Assembly: GCF_019175385.1 (NCBI RefSeq)
Contig: NC_083343.1
Span: 49,126,457 to 49,190,456 of the forward strand
From: Lycium barbarum
Taxonomy: Eukaryota > Streptophyta > Magnoliopsida > Solanales > Solanaceae
Direction: 5' to 3'
DNA length: 64,000 bases
Shown here: positions 58,217 through 64,000 of the stretch, one piece after another
Position numbering within the stretch: the first letter of the stretch is position 1
How the letters are laid out: the number at the start of each line of letters is the position of its first letter
Notes under the pieces: model-generated
Databases searched by the model: none
What the model saw: the letters and a program-made list of their open reading frames with translations, nothing else
Told to the model about the DNA's origin: nothing
Made by a program: the position numbers and the translations under genes

Positions 58217-59729
58217 GTAAGTTCTCTAATCTCAATCTCATCCATTACCTTTCGTAAGTAAGAATTCGTGCTAGTAACTCCATAGAACTTGGAGAATAAG
58301 AGAGGGTTTTTGGGTTTCTTTCTTGAATAAGTTGTTAATCATAAAACCCTAATTTTTTGGTGGATTAAGCTTGATTAAGGATGGATTTTCTGAGTAGTAA
58401 CTATATAAACATGATTCTTTCATTATTTGTGAGATTTAAGAGTTAGGGTGTTTACCCAAAATTTGTTGTTTTGCTTGGATTTCGAAATTAGATGAATCCT
58501 TGAGTAAATTTAGCAATTGGTTGATTGGTTTTGATCACCTAGTGTTTAATTGGATAATTTGCCCTGAATTTTCTATTTTACCCTTGTGGGCCCCGTTTCC
58601 CCAAATTCTAGGGTTGATTTTGACCCAATTTGAATGATAGCAATATAGTTATCGATCTTCATGATTTCTAATTTAGATTTTGAATATGAATAGACTTTTT
58701 TCATCCTGAGGCTCAACTGAAAGGAAAGGCTAAGGAGTGATTGTTGGTGTTATTGTTGTTCGGCCATCCAGGTAGGTTATGGCTTACCCTTAGTGAGACT
58801 TCGTATAGCAAAACATATATTTGGATTATATTGTCGGATAAAGCATGTAAGCATTCGGGTATGAAGTTGGGTTGGATATTGTATTAGCTTGGGCCCTGTT
58901 GTGTGATTGGGGCTAGCTACCCCGTTGTGTTGTGATTGATTTGTTTTGTTGTTCCGAGCTTGATGCCGCGTAGTGATAGTAGATATTGGAGGCTATTGAG
59001 ATATCTTGTTCATGATGTTGTGGTGCCTCACTTGTTGGCATTGATTACGAGGATAGTGTTCTATATCACTTCGTAGCCTTTCATGATATTGTTAGCGTAC
59101 CCATGCTTGGTACTTATGATATTGATCTGATTATTCATGTTGACTGATACATCGCACGCATTCACATCTCTCATTATATATTGTTGTCCGATATTAGATA
59201 GTTGTCCCGGAATCATGGATTGTGTGCAAGTGATGTGAGTAGTCCGATATCCGATGGTTGTCCCAGAATCGTGGATTGTGTGGAGTGATGTGAGCGTCCG
59301 ATGTTCGATGTTTGATGGTTGTCCCGGAATCGTGGATTGAGTGAGTACATGGACTTCACGGGTCCCCCATGGGTTGTGCTACCGGGACAACAATACTTCT
59401 ATCCGGAGTACATGTGTACACAACATCGCATTCTTACATCCTTGCATCGCATTGCATTATGACTTATATTGTGATGATCTGGTGATTTACTTGTGTTGTT
59501 TGGTTTCAGATTGGATATATTGATACTTGAGACACTTGGGTTTAGATGCTTCAACCTAGGTGATGACGTGTACATGATTCTGACTTGTGTTTGACTTATA
59601 CTTCTTGATTTATCTGCCTATGTTACTTTATTGTCTGAATTATGTTAGCTATACTTTGTCGGCTTATGATACCTACCAGTTATGTGGTTTGTACTGACAT
59701 GCACTTGTTGCATTCTTTTATGAATGCAG
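58217..59729 (+). other. Possible leader intron in the B-type LTR
   Basis: The donor TTAAGG|GTAAGT and the acceptor TTATGAATGCAG| bracket 1513 bases. The B-type LTR at 5163-7799 has the same pair on the minus strand (7113 to 5548). Confidence 0.35.
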
Positions 59730-60118
59730 AATTCTAGGTTGGATCAACTTCTGTTTCTCGTGGCTGATAGTCACCTCGAGAGTTTCTTAGAGTCTACCGG
59801 GTGAGCACGAGATGTCTGCCGCCTTGAAGATTCTTCTTATTTATGTCTTATTTCCTATTCCGAGACATATCCGGACTTGATGCATTATTGATATTCCAGA
59901 CTTGTAGATTTTAGTTAGATGCTTTTGTATGACTAGACTAGATACTGGGGCAGATTTCATTTACTTCTGCATTTTCTTATTTATATTATAATTGTGAGAC
60001 TTTCGCTATTTTATTTTTTCCGCTATTTTCTATTATTTGTGAATGTTGAGTTAAGGGTTCGCCTACCAAGGTGGGTAAGGTAGGTGGCTGCACGGCTTAG
60101 TGCAATCGGGTTGTCACA

Positions 60119-61376
60119 AGTTAGTATTGGAGCCCTAGGTTACCCGGTCTATAATACAAGAGTGCATCTAGTAGAGTCTCGTGGATCGGTACGATGAGCT
60201 TCGTATTTATCTGCGAGAGGCTATAGGACATTTCGGGAGCTTTGAATTCTTTCATTCTCTCATGTGACTTTATTAAAATTGATATCTAGTCTATTCCAAT
60301 TGGTATCTGGACCTTCTTATGTTGATCATCCTCGGAAGATGAAAATCCATCCTTAAGTTCTTAGGTGAATAGTTGATCTATGACGTGTCGTGGTATGGTA
60401 CGAGATGTGTTATCGTGATTCGGACCCGTGATCCAGTTTATTCACTAGTTATGGCTTGAGGTTTCGATTGTGTGGAGTCGCAATTAGACTCACCTATTGT
60501 GAGAGTTCGTGAGACATGGAAAGATAGTTCAGAGGGTTACAGGGTCTCCATGTTCCAGCGTTGGGTTGCTCGGAAGTGACAAAGTACCATTATGGCTTAA
60601 CAATAGTGGGTTGCTCGATGATATGATCAATTTGACTTTAGCTTCGTCAAGACTTTATGATGGGGCACGTGACACAGGTGTACCAATGGTGGATCGATAA
60701 TTCAGCAACGGTAGAGTATTAGACTTCCGAATGTGAGAACAAGTGTAATTTTGGTGATGACATCGAATGTGGACAACGTATTATGATCGCGTGTAATAAA
60801 GAAAGGAAGTTAACAATAAGGACATGAAGGAAGACTTTAGTGGAAAACACGTAGCGAAGCAAGACTTCTTAGAGTATCTTGGACATGAGTTCTTTTCGAG
60901 AGATTGGGAAGGGAAAAATTGGTATCTGGCATGGTTGTCGGGATAAGGTTGCGACTGGTGCAAAAAGTTATTCTTGATATGAGCTCGATGATGTTAAAAG
61001 ACTGTTCGGTTATTAAGTGAATGCTATGGACACATTGTTTGATCGGTAAATTGACTAGGTTGTAGATTTCTGAGGATTTAGTAATCGTCTGATGGAAATG
61101 ACTTCAAATAAGGGCGTATGTGATGAGTTAATGACTTAAGCAGTTACTAGTTATTTCACCTAGATTTGAGGAAATTGGATATTGTTTAGGGCGTTCGTTT
61201 GTCTTAGAGGGATGATTAGTATAGAGGATCGAGTGGAATTAAGCGTTTGTTGATTGATAGTGATAAAAGTATTTTGAAATGAAATACTGGAACTGAAGGA
61301 TTACAATGAGGCATCTTGCTACTGGGTTTAGAAGATTAAGGTTCGTGAGAGCTTGGTTGCGATTGTACAGTGTAGA
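60119..61376 (+). mobile_element. Noncoding 5' interior of the B-type element
   Basis: It follows the primer-binding site, where gag would be expected. The opening (CTAGTAGAGTCTCGTGGATC) resembles the leader of the A-type elements, but there is no gag frame and no conserved domain, even allowing for frameshifts. This suggests a non-autonomous (LARD-like) element or extreme decay. It is cut at 61376 by element H. Confidence 0.55.
60122..60134 (+). other. Decayed primer-binding site of the B-type element
   Basis: TAGTATTGGAGCC in place of TGGTATCAGAGCC: three single-base changes. Confidence 0.7.
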
Positions 61377-63522
61377 TGTCACGACCCAGCTAGGGGCCGC
61401 GGCAGGTACCTGGGGCTAACCACCGAGCACCGCTCGTACTATTACTTCTTAGAATAATTCAACAATCATTTATTGATTTCATGCTCATTTTACAAAAGAA
61501 CTTCTTTTCATTACAAAACATAATGCTTTTATAAATTAACATATATCAATACATTTACGCAATGTTCACGTCGTGAAACCACACAACCCACATTGAGTAT
61601 CTACGAGCCTCTATGAAATGACATATACCAATATACACAAAAGAATCATCATAAGCACCTCCGGAACAAATGAGTGCTTTCGGTCAGCTATCAGCTTCTA
61701 AGAGTCCGGAGCAAGATCTCTTCCCTGTCTACCTGTGGGCATGAACACAGCGTCCAAAGAAAATGGACGTCAGTACGAACATTGTACTGAGTATGTAAGG
61801 CAGGAATGAAATGAACAATGTCATAGAAGCATCATGAATCATAAGAAAAGATATAACCTGCTTGAGTGTTATAAGCAACATACTTTTTACATATATCATA
61901 TTTTACATCATCATGGTATGTGTTTTGTCATATCTCATATATCATCACATTCATCGTCGCATACTTCATCACGTACATCGTCACATCGTACTCCGCATCA
62001 TTACCCGCGTCCGGGTAATCCTCATATGCCGCCCACTAGTGGTGATCATGCCCGGCCCTCTAAGCTCGGTGTAAACATAGCATCCCGCCTTAGTGGTGAC
62101 ATGCCCGACCATCTAGGCGCGGTGGAATCATATGCAGCCCGCATTCGCGGTCACATGCCCGGCCAAATAGGCGCGGTGGAATCTTATCATCACAAAATCA
62201 ATCATAACACATCACTATTACACATCTCATAGCATTGCATTATTTTACCATTTCTCGGCGTCTTATACATATCATTATCATATTACAACGAGTATTGTTA
62301 ATCATCTTTTAGACATATCATATTTTAGCATTAAGAACATACATTAAGCTTTAAGGGCAACCATACTATGTCGGGGTGACCTAAGGTCGTGAACCCTCGA
62401 TTGTATTATGAACATTTTATGAGTATCGTGCCTCGCCTTGAAGGAAATAGAGCATAAGGCGAGTGTTAACAAAGATAACATCATTAGCGTTATAGGAACA
62501 TCATGCCACAATTTCTTGAGTCTCTATACTCTAGCTCATTATCATCACCATCATTTTCATATGTAATTCGATATATTGGAGGACTCATAGGCTTCGTTTT
62601 GTTGAAGGATTATATAAGACTTAAAGAATTCATGCCTTTTGAAAGAAAAGATAAGCCTCACATACCTTTGTCGTTTAACTATGCTATTCAATCCAACTAT
62701 CATCCAACTATGGCACTATTCACATTTTGTGATCCATTTACTACACTCTCCCATAATCCAAGTGTTTCAATGTATAATTACTTCAATCATCATGAAAAAG
62801 TCATAAAACTTACCTTGGGTAGTGTTGGAACAAGCCTTGAGCAACAACACTCTTTTATGCCAAAAACCCTATTTCACTTCCTTTGCAATTTCTTGGTGTA
62901 GATGAACTTTGATGGGCTTCACACCCTTGGTTCCATGGATTTCATGTAGTCGATCACCAATTTCCCTTAAATTCTTGTGGATGAAATGTTTGGAATGTTC
63001 AAGAGTTCTCTTGAGTTGTGTAGATGAGAAATGAAATGAAAATGAATTAAAAGGGTCCCTTATATTAATCACAAAATGTGATTTTTATGAACAGTAATCG
63101 GGGTGCACAGTGGTCGTAAACCCAGTTTACGGGCCGTATTCTGGTTTACGGTCTGTCCTTCATGACCGTATTTAACCATAACAGAACCAGAAAGGTATAT
63201 TGGAGTTATGGTGGTTTACGGTTGCAGTTTACGGGCCGTATTTCAATTTACGGTCCACATTCTGAGTCGTATTTAACCATTTAGACATTTGGCAGAAAGT
63301 TGAAATTTTGGAAGTTTGAAGGACGATGGCAGTTTACGGTGCGTAAACTGCTTTACGGGCCGTATTCTATTTTACGACCAACTGGGCCAAAGTGCAAATC
63401 TGCAACTTCCACATTTTTAAAGCCTATAAATAGTCATTCCCTTCTTAGTAAAACATTGTACCCTCATATTCTTCGTTAGTCTATTCGTTGTACGTTCACG
63501 GGAAACTTTCCGAGGTGTAGCA
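61377..63522 (-). repeat. Element H, 3' LTR
   Basis: 2146 bp, TGTCACGACCC to GAGGTGTAGCA (GTAACA with one change). The stem-loop block lies at about 61752-61792 in reverse, and the acceptor-like CCCACAG at about 61732-61738 in reverse. A TTTACGG/CCGTATT cluster lies at 63110-63382. Confidence 0.9.
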
Positions 63523-63559
63523 TTCTTCCCCCCTTTTGGAATATTCGTCCTCGAATGTT
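63523..63559 (-). other. Element H polypurine tract and palindrome
   Basis: On the minus strand AAAAGGGGGGAAGAA precedes the LTR start. AATATTCGTCCTCGAATGTT (63540-63559) is the conserved palindrome. Confidence 0.85.
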
Positions 63560-63749
63560 AAGTCAGCGGGGATTCTAGAAAAATTTGCCAGAGTTTCCTT
63601 TAGAATATGGCACTACTATTCTATCACAACAACCCATAATATCACATCACTGCCTCACAGGGCCATAACATAATAAAATTATGAGAAATGATAGGAGTAA
63701 GGGTGTTCAGATACTTTAATTATTACACTTCATTTAATGCATGCATACC

Positions 63750-64000
63750 TTATGTTGTTGGAGTTTCACCTTGAATTTCTCCTGGGGGTTGGAATAAGTA
63801 CGGGTACTTGGACTTCATACTCTCTTCCGCTTCCCACGTTATTTCCTCTCGGTTATTGTTCCGCCACAAGACTTTAACTGACGCTACTTCTTTATTTTGA
63901 ATTTTTCGCACTTGCCTGTCTAGAATGGCCATAGGCACTTCTTCATAGGCTAGAATTTCTGTCACCTGCACATCATCTATCCGGACGATTTTTGTGGGAT
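63750..64000 (-). pseudogene. pol: Element H pol, C-terminal end, cut by the window
   Basis: An open frame from the window edge (IVRIDDVQVTEI, EEVPMAILDRQVRK, SVKVLWRNNNREEITWEAEE, KYPYLF) to a stop at 63750. This is the end of the integrase and its chromodomain-like tail, with no break in the visible 80 codons. Whether the rest of H is intact cannot be told from here, so the pseudogene label is provisional. Confidence 0.75.

Larger units (their letters stand above)
54981..60118 (+). repeat. B-type element, 5' LTR, split by a solo LTR
   Basis: It begins TGTAACGAACC (54981) and ends GGGTTGTCACA (60118); without the insert at 55327-57802 it is about 2.66 kb. The start matches 34334-35121 in reverse and the end matches 5163-5600 in reverse. 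A CTATAGCGGT/ACCGCTATAG cluster lies at 57945-58100, a donor-like AAGG|GTAAGT at 58217 and an acceptor-like GAATGCAG ending at 59729. Confidence 0.8.

Overview
The window is transposon DNA from a flowering plant. Nearly every base can be assigned to an LTR retrotransposon or its remnant, and I found no intact host gene, rRNA gene, functional tRNA gene or CRISPR array. The gypsy polyproteins belong to the chromovirus group (Tekay/Del-like: integrase followed by a short chromodomain-like tail). The copia polyprotein looks like the Ale/Retrofit clade. A tRNA-derived SINE and a hAT transposase fragment are also present. The family mix suggests a eudicot, possibly Solanaceae, but that is from general familiarity and is not proven here. 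The setting fits repeat-rich, methylated pericentromeric-type DNA: many stop codons are C-to-T or G-to-A changes.

Layout, left. 1-2338 is an A-type gypsy LTR (+) inside a B-type LTR fragment (to 3285). 3286-4334 is AT-rich with a tandem duplication. 4335-35426 is one small TRIM-like element whose right LTR was split by a ~30 kb nest (5163-35121, flanked by the 5-bp repeat ATAAC). In the nest, left to right: a B-type LTR and noncoding interior (-); gypsy element A (-, 8815-20664) whose right LTR carries a 3470-bp LTR (15920-19389, target repeat GGACT); gypsy element G2 (+, 20665-28841) with a truncated left LTR; the wreck of gypsy element C (-, 28842-32030) with an 810-bp tandem duplication; and more B-type pieces up to 35121.

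Layout, middle. 36639-51087 is an Ale-like copia element (target repeat TTAAC). Its gag was split by the 9.8-kb gypsy element G1 (37299-47111, target repeat CGTAC). The copia insertion lies next to a degenerate hAT transposase start (51100-51353, -).

Layout, right. 52071-54530 is a probable LTR (-) containing a SINE. A B-type element (+) starts at 54981; its LTR is split by a solo A-type LTR (-, 55327-57802). Its noncoding interior (60119-61376) is cut by the 3' end of another gypsy element, H (-, 61377-64000, running off the window).

How it works together. None of the polyproteins is intact, so the elements seen here could move only with enzymes from elsewhere. The most interesting signals lie in the LTRs: family-specific palindrome clusters upstream of the leader, a double stem-loop near the LTR end with compensatory change, good splice donor and acceptor pairs inside the LTRs, and a conserved palindrome just before the polypurine tract.
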